Part shown: in pieces, positions 39,197 through 45,322 of the stretch
Layout: each line of letters starts with the position of its first letter
Numbering within the stretch: the first letter of the stretch is position 1
Assembly (NCBI GenBank): GCA_035906055.1
Contig: JAMIFV010000050.1
Location: forward strand, 1-45,322
DNA: 45,322 nucleotides
From: JAMIFV01 sp035906055
GTDB taxonomy: Bacteria > Pseudomonadota > Alphaproteobacteria > Rickettsiales > JABCZZ01
Direction: 5' to 3'
Notes under the pieces: model-generated
Databases searched by the model: none
Seen by the model: the letters and a program-made list of their open reading frames with translations, nothing else
Told to the model about the DNA's origin: nothing
Made by a program: the position numbers and the translations under genes

Positions 39197-40774
39197 ATGA
39201 CCACGCCTGCTTCCACACGCCGTACCTTCGCGATCATCTCGCACCCTGACGCCGGTAAGACCACGCTGACCGAAAAGCTGCTGCTGTTCGGCGGCGCGAT
39301 CCATCTGGCCGGTGCCGTGAAGGCGAGGGGAGCGGCGCGCCATGCGCGCTCGGACTGGATGGCCATTGAACAGCAGCGCGGCATTTCCGTTACCGCGTCG
39401 GTGATGACGTTCGAGTATCAGGGCCACACGGTGAACCTGCTCGATACGCCCGGCCATAAGGACTTCTCCGAAGATACGTACCGCACGCTGACCGCGGTGG
39501 ACTCAGCCGTAATGGTGCTCGACGCCGCCAAAGGCATCGAATCGCAGACGCGTAAGCTCTTCGAGGTGTGCCGCCTGCGCGACACGCCGGTCATCACCTT
39601 CATCAACAAGATGGACCGCGAGGCGCGTGACCCGTTCGAACTGCTCGATGACATTGAAAAGACGCTCGCGCTCGATGTATCGCCGGTAACATGGCCTATC
39701 GGCATGGGCGAGCGCTTCCGTGGCTCTTTCGACCTGCATAACGACCGCCTTTATGTGTTCGACGGCGCCGACCGCGAAGTGGTGACCGACACGGTGGAAT
39801 GCAACGGCGTGGACGATCCCAAACTCGACGAGCTGATACCGGAAAAAGAACTGGCGCAGTTCCGCGAGGAAGTGGCGATGGTGCGCGCCGCCTGCAAACC
39901 CTTCAGCCTTGAAGCCTATCGCGAGGGGCATCTGACGCCCGTGTTCTTCGGCTCGGCCATCAATAATTTCGGTGTGCGCGAATTGCTGAATGCGCTTTGC
40001 GCCTATGCGCCGTCACCCCGCCCGCAGAAGACCGACACGCGCGACGTGGAACCGGAAGAAAAGAAATTTTCCGGCTTCGTGTTCAAGGTGCAGGCCAACA
40101 TGGACAAGAACCATCGTGACCGCATCGCTTTCGTGCGTATCTGCTCGGGCAAATACACGCGTGGCATGAAAGTGCTGCATGTGCGCAGCGGCAAGACCCT
40201 TTCGCTCAACAACCCCGTGCTGTTCCTCGCACGTGAGCGCGAACTGGCGGAAGAAGCCTTTCCCGGCGATATCCTTGGCATCCCCAATCACGGCAACCTT
40301 TCCATCGGCGACGCGCTGACGGAAGGCGAGGCGCTGCATTTCACCGGCATACCGAGCTTCGCACCCGAACTCTTCCAGCGCGCAAGGCTGGACGACCCCA
40401 TGAAGATCAAGCAGCTCAAAAAAGCGCTGGAAGAACTCTCGCAGGAAGGCGCATCGCAGATATTCAAGCCGCTTAACGGCTCCGGCTGGGTCATCGGCGT
40501 GGTAGGTTCCCTGCAGTTTGACGTGATCGCCTCACGCCTCATCAGCGAATATGGAGTCAAAGGCGGCTTTGAAGAAGTAAGCTACGCCACCGCCCGCTGG
40601 ATCACATGCAAAGACCCCGCGATACTCAAGCAATTCACCGACCGCAACCTGCATAACCTCGCCGAGGACGGCACCGGCGCGCTGGCCTACCTTGCCCCCA
40701 ATGACTGGCACCTGGAGCGCATCCAGCAGGACTGGAAGGACGTAACCTTCCTAAAAACGCGTGAGAACCGCTAA
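39197..40774 (+). CDS. prfC: Peptide chain release factor 3
   Basis: 525 residues, full length RF3 GTPase that recycles RF1/RF2 from the ribosome. G1 SHPDAGKTTLTEK, switch and G3 DTPGHKDF, and G4 NKMDRE are present, and the RF3-specific C-terminal domain includes GVVGSLQFDVIASRL. It lies 9 bp after the YafQ toxin gene, so it may receive transcription from the toxin-antitoxin promoter. Palindrome R4 begins at its stop codon. Confidence 0.96.
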   Translation: MTTPASTRRTFAIISHPDAGKTTLTEKLLLFGGAIHLAGAVKARGAARHARSDWMAIEQQRGISVTASVMTFEYQGHTVNLLDTPGHKDFSEDTYRTLTAVDSAVMVLDAAKGIESQTRKLFEVCRLRDTPVITFINKMDREARDPFELLDDIEKTLALDVSPVTWPIGMGERFRGSFDLHNDRLYVFDGADREVVTDTVECNGVDDPKLDELIPEKELAQFREEVAMVRAACKPFSLEAYREGHLTPVFFGSAINNFGVRELLNALCAYAPSPRPQKTDTRDVEPEEKKFSGFVFKVQANMDKNHRDRIAFVRICSGKYTRGMKVLHVRSGKTLSLNNPVLFLARERELAEEAFPGDILGIPNHGNLSIGDALTEGEALHFTGIPSFAPELFQRARLDDPMKIKQLKKALEELSQEGASQIFKPLNGSGWVIGVVGSLQFDVIASRLISEYGVKGGFEEVSYATARWITCKDPAILKQFTDRNLHNLAEDGTGALAYLAPNDWHLERIQQDWKDVTFLKTRENR

Positions 40775-40893
40775 AATTCTACTGTGCCGGGCAAACGCTT
40801 TGTTTCCTGTGCGTTCCGCTGCACACGTACTCAAGCGTACGCTGCGCTGCGGTTCCCGGAAACTGTGCTTTTTGCCAGCGGCACAGCGAATTT
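40774..40893 (+). repeat. ERIC-like palindrome, copy R4, at the prfC stop
   Basis: Arms AAATTC-ta-CTGTGCC and GGCACAG-c-GAATTT pair, with a second pair GTTTCC/GGAAAC inside and a central CGTAC-TCAAGC-GTACG stem followed by CTGCGC. The left arm starts on the last base of the prfC TAA. Closest to R2. Confidence 0.8.
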
Positions 40894-40911
40894 AAGTTCA
40901 CTTAATTATTC

Positions 40912-41053
40912 TTGTCATTCCCGCGTAGGCGGGAATCTCCGTTGCCGCATGTAATAAAAACTATTTACCAAATCGTCATATTGAGCGCAGCGAAACATCC
41001 TCTTGGTTTATAGGTATAAGCAGGGAGATCCTTCGCTTTCGCTCAGGATGACG
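40912..41053. repeat. Cluster of dispersed palindromes
   Basis: First a GTCATTCCCGCGTAGGCGGG-type half palindrome (40912-40935), then an imperfect palindrome with ends CGTCATATTGAGCGCAGCGAA (40974 on) and TTCGCTTTCGCTCAGGATGACG-like sequence (to 41053). Both are common types of proteobacterial intergenic repeat. With R4 they fill the gap from prfC to yoeB (40775-41065). Confidence 0.7.
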
Positions 41054-41065
41054 GTTAATGATAAA

Positions 41066-41326
41066 TCAATAATGCAGCCTGCACTGCACGATGATGATTT
41101 CCCTCTGCGTCACTTTATACACCAGCCTGTGCTCCTGCGTAATTCTGCGCGACCAATAGCCTGCCAGATCAAAACGCAATGCTTCGGGTTTGCCTACACC
41201 GTCAAAAGGCACGCGCTGGGTTGCCAGTATAAGCTCGTTGATCCGACGAAGGATTGCTTTATCTGTTTTCTGCCAGTGGCAGTAATCTTCCCATGCGGCT
41301 GCTTCAAAGCAAATCAGCCGCTTCAT
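41066..41326 (-). CDS. yoeB: YoeB-family mRNA interferase toxin
   Basis: 86 residues, nearly the length of E. coli YoeB (84). The family match is close: WEDYCHWQKTDK, INELI, GKPEALRFDLAGYWSRRI, EHRLVYKV and the C-terminal LHY with the catalytic His85-Tyr86. It cuts mRNA at the ribosomal A site. The start overlaps the yefM stop in ATGA, giving a coupled antitoxin-toxin operon. Confidence 0.93.
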   Translation of the reverse strand: MKRLICFEAAAWEDYCHWQKTDKAILRRINELILATQRVPFDGVGKPEALRFDLAGYWSRRITQEHRLVYKVTQREIIIVQCRLHY

Positions 41327-41577
41327 TCTGTTGCCAGCTTTTGTGCTTTATAGCGTTTGCCTTTTACGTTGCTTACGGATTGCAGCAATCGTTCGGCATT
41401 CCTGGGGTTGCGCAGTAGGTAAAGGGTTTCTTCAATACTGTTGTAATCCGCAAGCGACATCATCACCACGGCAGGCTTGTTCTGGCGTGTGACGACAACA
41501 GGGGTATGGTCTTCGCAGACCTTATCCATCGTTTTGCGGAAATTTCCGCGTGCGTCGGAATACGTAATAGTTTCCAT
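41323..41577 (-). CDS. yefM: YefM-family antitoxin
   Basis: 84 residues from ATG 41577 with AAGGGG upstream; the longer reading frame has no support and runs through the operator. METITYSDARGNFRKTMDKV plus VVVTRQNKPAVVMMSLADYNSIEETLYLL is the classic YefM/Phd fold that binds DNA with its N-terminal half. It neutralises YoeB. Confidence 0.93.
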   Translation of the reverse strand: METITYSDARGNFRKTMDKVCEDHTPVVVTRQNKPAVVMMSLADYNSIEETLYLLRNPRNAERLLQSVSNVKGKRYKAQKLATE

Positions 41578-41589
41578 GATATGCCCCTT

Positions 41590-41616
41590 AGTATAAGTAC
41601 AATGATAAGTACTTAT
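41590..41616 (-). promoter_or_regulatory. yefM-yoeB promoter and operator
   Basis: On the minus strand a TATACT -10 (41595-41590) lies 12 nt before the ATG. Two direct repeats ATAAGTAC (plus strand 41593-41600 and 41605-41612) are present, the second extended to the perfect palindrome ATAAGTACTTAT (41605-41616). The spacing suits long and short operator sites of the YefM type. The rest of the gap to 41767 holds nothing clear beyond a short AGGCCT hairpin. Confidence 0.55.
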
Positions 41617-41767
41617 TACTCTTGTGTCAATCCCTGAATGGTATTTACAGTAAGCGGGCATAGCCGTATCCCCCGGCACTTTATGCGCCAGCCGACGCTT
41701 TTGCGTACATGTTCTTAGCCATTCTTAGGCCTTTACTCAGGCCTTAGCTGCTTCAGCCCAAAATTAT

Positions 41768-41995
41768 TTAGGGTTTGAGTACAACGCCTACTGCCCCATC
41801 GGAACGGGCAATGAATTCAATACCTGCTTCTTCAAGGGTCTTTCGCACTTTCAATACTGTACTGGTGCGTGTGTCTGCACGCTCGGTTTCCAGCTTCAAT
41901 ACAGCCGTTTCTGACAGCACCGCCTTATCTGCCAAGGCCTGTTGCGACCAGCCAAGTAACGCCCTTGCGGCGCGTATCTGTGAACCTGTAACCAT
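41768..41995 (-). CDS. Small XRE-family HTH regulator
   Basis: 75 residues: a complete Cro/C1-type helix-turn-helix (SQIRAARALLGWSQQALADKAVLSETAVLKLE), then VRKTLEEAGIEFI and a short tail. Such short proteins occur as solitary regulators or as antitoxin-like parts of mobile elements. There is no partner toxin next to it. Divergent from the pilin-like gene. Confidence 0.85.
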   Translation of the reverse strand: MVTGSQIRAARALLGWSQQALADKAVLSETAVLKLETERADTRTSTVLKVRKTLEEAGIEFIARSDGAVGVVLKP

Positions 41996-42132
41996 ACAGA
42001 CTCACCAACCGCAAAACAAGGTAATACACAACCAATAGACTATAATACCATTTTATTAAATGGAAAAACAGTTTAATAGGTGCTGGAACTGTGCTAGCTG
42101 TTGCCGGAACCGGAACAGACAGAAAAGATAAA

Positions 42133-42930
42133 ATGGCTGGTGATGCTCCACTCTTTATTCCCCTGTTTTTTTGCAAAAAAACAGGATTCACGCTGATTGA
42201 GCTCAGCATTGTTCTTGTTATTATCGGCCTCATCGTCGGCGGGGTGCTGGTGGGGCGCGATCTCATACGCGCCTCGGAATTACGCAGCGTCATCACCCAG
42301 CACCAGCAGTTTCTCACGGCGATACACCGGTTCAGGGATATTTACGGCGCATTGCCCGGCGACATGGCCAATGCCACCAGCTACTGGGGGCAGGCCAGCA
42401 ATTGCAACGGCTCCGCCATCACCAGCGGCACCTGCAACGGCGATGGCAGAGGATGGATTGGGCCAATTGTTGCCAATGGCGCTGATACAGAAACTAGCTT
42501 CGTTACGGAAGGCTTCCGGGCATGGTATTATCTTGCTGCGGCGGGCCTAATAAGTGGAAAATTTACACAAAGCAACTTGTCCTTCGTTCCAGGCGACAAT
42601 GTACCTGCCGGGAAGATCAGCAATAGTTATTGGTGGATCAGAACAGCGATCTTATGTAATTTCTCATCCGTTCAATACAACGGCCATCCTGACTGCGGAT
42701 GGCATAACGGGTTTGTATTCTCAGCGCTTGGGGATGCGTATCCCCTCACCCCCGAAGAGGCGTGGAATATCGATAAAAAGATCGATGACGGCATGGCCAG
42801 CGATGGCCAGGTGATTGGTTACCCCCGCAATGCAACCGGCAACGGTTGTGGTGCCAGTAACTACTGGCCTTCGGCCTATCACCTTGCCAGAAGGTCAGAC
42901 AAGCTCTGCAACCTGTTCTTCATGTTCTGA
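42133..42930 (+). CDS. Type IV pilin-like/pseudopilin protein
   Basis: 265 residues from ATG 42133 (GTG 42091 possible). An 18-residue leader ends CKKTG, followed by FTLIELSIVLVIIGLIVGGVLVG, the class III signal cut by prepilin peptidase after Gly with Glu at +5. The mature part is Gly/Ser/Cys-rich (CNGSAITSGTCNGDGRG) with several Trp and Tyr, as in minor pilins or type II secretion pseudopilins of the long type. No other pilus genes are near, so the role is open. A 24-bp perfect palindrome with T7 and A7 runs lies in the leader codons. Confidence 0.85.
   Translation: MAGDAPLFIPLFFCKKTGFTLIELSIVLVIIGLIVGGVLVGRDLIRASELRSVITQHQQFLTAIHRFRDIYGALPGDMANATSYWGQASNCNGSAITSGTCNGDGRGWIGPIVANGADTETSFVTEGFRAWYYLAAAGLISGKFTQSNLSFVPGDNVPAGKISNSYWWIRTAILCNFSSVQYNGHPDCGWHNGFVFSALGDAYPLTPEEAWNIDKKIDDGMASDGQVIGYPRNATGNGCGASNYWPSAYHLARRSDKLCNLFFMF
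42162..42185. repeat. Perfect palindrome with T7/A7 runs in pilin leader
   Basis: CCTG-T7-GC-A7-CAGG (24 bp, two-fold symmetric) encodes the leader residues PLFFCKKTG. Homopolymer runs at this place could slip and switch the frame. Confidence 0.6.
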
Positions 42931-43045
42931 GAGCAGGATAATCCTGTTGGCCTTCCGGCAGGAGTGACGCTCAAGAGACGGCATTGCCACAAGCACTGAA
43001 ACCCGCTAATTTCACATCAATAAAAAGTAATTAGCAGGGGTAATT

Positions 43046-44338
43046 ATGAGAAACTCAAAACAGGGCATGAGCACCATCGCCGTGCATGCGGGCGTGGAAG
43101 CCGACGCCGAAACCGGCGCGCGCATGCTGCCGATCTATCAATCCTCCGGCTACCAGTTCAAAAACACCAGACACGCGGCGGGCCTCTTCCATCTCGATGA
43201 AATGGGCTACATCTATTCCCGCCTCACCAACCCTACCGTGGCGGGCATGCAGACCAAGATCGCCGCACTTGAGGGCGGCGTGGGCGCAACGGCGACGTCA
43301 TCGGGCATCGCCGCGCATCTGGTGGCGCTGTTCCCGCTTATGAAGGCGGGCGATGAGTTCATCGCCTCCAACAAGCTTTATGGCGGCACGGTGAACCAGC
43401 TCTCGGTGAGCTTCACGCATTTCGGCTGGAAATGCACGCTGGTGAACCCGGACGATGTGCAGAATTTCAAAAAGGCTATCACCCCCAAGACACGTGCTAT
43501 CTTCATCGAGTCCGTCTCCAACCCCTCCGGCGTGGTGGCGGATATGGGGGCGATCGCGGACATCGCGCATGAGGCGGGCGTTCCGCTGATCGTGGACAAC
43601 ACCGTGCCCAGCCCTTATTTATGCCGCCCGTTCGACCACGGGGCGGACATCATCACCCATTCGACCACCAAATTCCTCTGCGGCAACGGCACGTCCATGG
43701 GCGGCGTGGTGGTGGATTCCGGAAAATTCGACTGGACGAAGGCGGGTAAATACCCCTCGCTTGCCGATAAGGAACCCAGCTACGACAACCGCAACTTCCA
43801 CAAGGAATTCGGCGAGATGGCCTACACGCTTTACCTGCACGCTGTCTGCCTGCGCGACCTTGGGGCCTGCCAGGCTCCCATGAATGCATTCCAAACCATC
43901 GTAGGCATGGAGACGCTGGCGCTGCGCATGCGCCAGCATTCGTCCAACGCGCAGAAAGTGGCGGAATTTTTAAGCGGGCATCCGGCGGTGGAGGCGGTCA
44001 ATTTTAACGGCCTGCCCGGCAGCCCTTATTACGCACTGGCGCAGAAATACCTGCCGCATGGCCCGACGTCCTTGTTCACCTTCGTCATGAAAGGCGGGCA
44101 TGACGCGGCCAAAGCCTTTGTGGAAAGCGCAAAGCTCTGCTCGCTGGTGGCCAATATCGGCGATACGCGCACGCTCATCATCCACCCGGCTTCCACCACG
44201 CATCACCAGCTTAACGCGGAGCAGATGCGCTCAGTCGGCATCAACCCCGGCACGGTGCGTATTTCCGTGGGCATTGAAGACGCGGAAGACATCATCGCTG
44301 ATCTGGAGCAGGCATTGCAGGTGGCCCACGTACGGTAG
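43046..44338 (+). CDS. metY: O-acetylhomoserine sulfhydrylase/Cys-Met metabolism PLP enzyme
   Basis: 430 residues, a fold-type I PLP enzyme of the Cys/Met metabolism family. The Schiff-base Lys is in ITHSTTKFLCGNGTSMGG; YIYSRLTNPT and IESVSNPSGVVAD are also typical, as is LIIHPASTTHHQL. Length and motifs fit MetY, which makes homocysteine from O-acetylhomoserine and sulfide; methionine gamma-lyase is the main alternative. A weak AGGGG ribosome site lies upstream. I looked for a SAM riboswitch and found no clear one. Confidence 0.87.
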   Translation: MRNSKQGMSTIAVHAGVEADAETGARMLPIYQSSGYQFKNTRHAAGLFHLDEMGYIYSRLTNPTVAGMQTKIAALEGGVGATATSSGIAAHLVALFPLMKAGDEFIASNKLYGGTVNQLSVSFTHFGWKCTLVNPDDVQNFKKAITPKTRAIFIESVSNPSGVVADMGAIADIAHEAGVPLIVDNTVPSPYLCRPFDHGADIITHSTTKFLCGNGTSMGGVVVDSGKFDWTKAGKYPSLADKEPSYDNRNFHKEFGEMAYTLYLHAVCLRDLGACQAPMNAFQTIVGMETLALRMRQHSSNAQKVAEFLSGHPAVEAVNFNGLPGSPYYALAQKYLPHGPTSLFTFVMKGGHDAAKAFVESAKLCSLVANIGDTRTLIIHPASTTHHQLNAEQMRSVGINPGTVRISVGIEDAEDIIADLEQALQVAHVR

Positions 44339-44369
44339 CTTGAGCGGCATCAAAGGCATAAGCAATACT

Positions 44370-44972
44370 ATGTCCAGACGTAAAAAATACATACTCTGCG
44401 GCTTTGCGGTCATTATGACAGCCGCATTGCTGACCGACTATTATCTGGAAAACATCCAGCCATTTACGGGAGCAGATTTTAACCAGAACACATGGAAACG
44501 TGCAGACATCATGAAATGCAACAGGGCACCGATGACATCGGACCTGATCCGGCAATATTTGGCAACGGGTGCATCGGGGCAGCTCGCAGCAGATAATATG
44601 GGCGCGCCTTTTTGTGGCAAAAAAGGCTTCGTAGATTATGCATTAGGTCTTTGTCACTATCGCAATCCCTCCAAAATGGCCATGCTGAGGTTATATTACA
44701 ATCCTGATGCAACTATTGCACAAACGCGTATTTATTGGACTACTGGCACAATGTTGCCTGTGTCACCTAACGCTCCCACATTTGACAATCCTGATATTTC
44801 CGAATCCCCCGATATTGCATGGGCCACGGGCACGAATGGTGTGAAATACGCAATAAATGCAGCTAACCAGTTAGTGATACGGAGTCCCGACGGTAAGAAA
44901 ATGTTCCTTAAAGATTTTAAGAACGGTATGGCGGGTATAAACGTGCTGGATATAGAGGCATGCCTGCAATAG
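44370..44972 (+). CDS. Unknown membrane-anchored protein, 200 aa
   Basis: I chose ATG 44370, since an earlier in-frame start would lie inside metY. The N-terminus MSRRKKYILCGFAVIMTAALL is basic and then hydrophobic, i.e. a signal peptide or anchor. The exported part (~175 residues) has four Cys (CNRAPM, APFCGKKG, GLCHYRN, IEACLQ) that could form two disulfides, and a strand-rich Tyr/Thr/Trp pattern. No family recognised. It is 31 bp after metY. Confidence 0.6.
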   Translation: MSRRKKYILCGFAVIMTAALLTDYYLENIQPFTGADFNQNTWKRADIMKCNRAPMTSDLIRQYLATGASGQLAADNMGAPFCGKKGFVDYALGLCHYRNPSKMAMLRLYYNPDATIAQTRIYWTTGTMLPVSPNAPTFDNPDISESPDIAWATGTNGVKYAINAANQLVIRSPDGKKMFLKDFKNGMAGINVLDIEACLQ

Positions 44973-44976
44973 CTAT

Positions 44977-45142
44977 GGGGCTGTACCAGATAACTAGATT
45001 AGATTTTTTTAACCCATTGTTTCAGTTGTTTTAATTGTGCTTGTGGGTTTGGATTGTTAAAACGCCACTCACATTCCTTCAAAAATAGCGCGAAATTCTG
45101 TCGTGGTACACCATTAAATTTCCGGCATAATTAAAGAAATGG
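44977..45142 (-). mobile_element. Remnant of IS1595-family (IS1016-like) insertion sequence
   Basis: The segment begins with GGGGCTGTACCAGATAACTA-type sequence (44977 on), which looks like a terminal inverted repeat. On the minus strand 45130-44999 encodes the last 43 residues of a transposase (KFNGVPRQNFALFLKECEWR...), typical of the C-terminus of IS1595/IS1016 transposases. An in-frame stop lies at 45133-45131, so the rest of the gene is lost. Confidence 0.7.
44999..45130 (-). pseudogene. Transposase C-terminal fragment
   Basis: 43 codons ending in TAA (45001-44999). The peptide keeps the conserved KFNG...FLKECEWRFN block and a Gln/Lys-rich tail. The N-terminal zinc ribbon and DDE domain are missing, and there is no start codon, so it is not functional. 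Confidence 0.7.
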
Positions 45143-45322
45143 GGGGCTGTTTTTGATATATATTGTATTAGAATCATGCTTTTAACCTATGGTTTGAAAC
45201 GAAATGAATCAAAAACTGTCCTAAGTGCCACCGGAGTTCGACTAAAAAGAATGGTCTGAAACGCGGCCTTCAATCGTACAAATGCACGTATTGCCTGCAT
45301 CGCTGGCGAGCATCGGGACACC
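45143..45322 (+). mobile_element. Left end of a second IS, with zinc-ribbon transposase start
   Basis: Starts with GGGGCTGTTTTTGATATATA, sharing GGGGCTGT with the end at 44977. From 45208 a frame encodes NCPKCHRSSTKKNGLKRG and YKCTYCLHRW, a four-Cys zinc ribbon as at the N-terminus of many transposases. No ATG/GTG/TTG lies in this frame upstream of it. The nearest ATG (45204) is one frame off and stops after six codons, so there is a frameshift or a rare start. The element continues past the window edge. Confidence 0.55.

Noticed and set aside
42961..43045. Possible SAM riboswitch before metY
   Set aside because: metY genes in alphaproteobacteria often have SAM-II elements, but I could not find its pseudoknot-forming blocks here.
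1..45322. CRISPR array, tRNA, rRNA or prophage
   Set aside because: No regular spaced repeats, no cloverleaf with CCA-type end, and no phage structural genes were found on reading both strands.

Overview
The window reads as chromosomal DNA of an alphaproteobacterium with moderately high GC content. The clearest signs are the lipid A/Kdo block pmbA - msbA - DUF374 acyltransferase - waaA - lpxK - lpxL, the hisB - hisH - DUF2628 - hisA cluster beside hslV/hslU, and a PhoB-type regulator. I cannot place it to order from sequence alone. No tRNA, rRNA, CRISPR array or prophage was seen.

Layout. 1-1308: the start of an IS5-type transposase cut by the window edge, then an acyltransferase-3 gene. 1355-10661: pmbA and the lipid A/Kdo operon, interrupted by two unknown minus-strand genes (2686-5004). 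10.7-18 kb: a small lipoprotein, a sensor histidine kinase, a TPR-glycosyltransferase, a TAXI receptor with a Pro/Ala-rich membrane partner, and a GGDEF protein. 18-24.5 kb: gpx-phoB, yciB, purD, a lipoprotein, xseA and a TSUP permease. 24.5-32.1 kb: histidine biosynthesis (hisA, hisH, hisB), a CysQ-like phosphatase, a GNAT, DUF2628, and hslV and hslU, which are split by two unknown minus-strand genes. 32.4-38.4 kb: envelope sugar functions (acyltransferase, GT2, GT-C-like protein), an OmpA-like protein, holC and a methyltransferase. 38.4-45.3 kb: a more accessory zone with dinJ-yafQ, prfC, yefM-yoeB, a lone XRE regulator, a pilin-like protein, metY, an unknown anchored protein and IS remnants.

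How the genes work together. MsbA, WaaA, LpxK and LpxL make one pathway: late lipid A acylation, Kdo transfer, and flipping of the product. HisB, HisH and HisA are three steps of histidine synthesis, and HslV/HslU form one ATP-dependent protease. The two toxin-antitoxin pairs are self-contained.

The most unusual content is a dense set of dispersed structured repeats. (a) A roughly 65-75 bp element has a conserved GGAGGA...GACGACCCC head followed by consecutive hairpins; in three of the four copies the middle hairpin has varying stems around a fixed GGA loop. One copy lies in frame inside xseA. (b) A roughly 95-120 bp ERIC-like palindrome occurs four times; its arms differ between copies but pair within each copy, and two copies start on the stop codons of hslU and prfC. 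(c) A roughly 225-230 bp MITE-like element occurs three times; its ends contain CTAG, supply stop codons for two genes and supply the apparent -35 box of a toxin-antitoxin operon. (d) An in-frame, G-quadruplex-capable insertion sits in hisH. In-frame palindromic elements are known from Rickettsia (RPEs), but I do not recognise these families.
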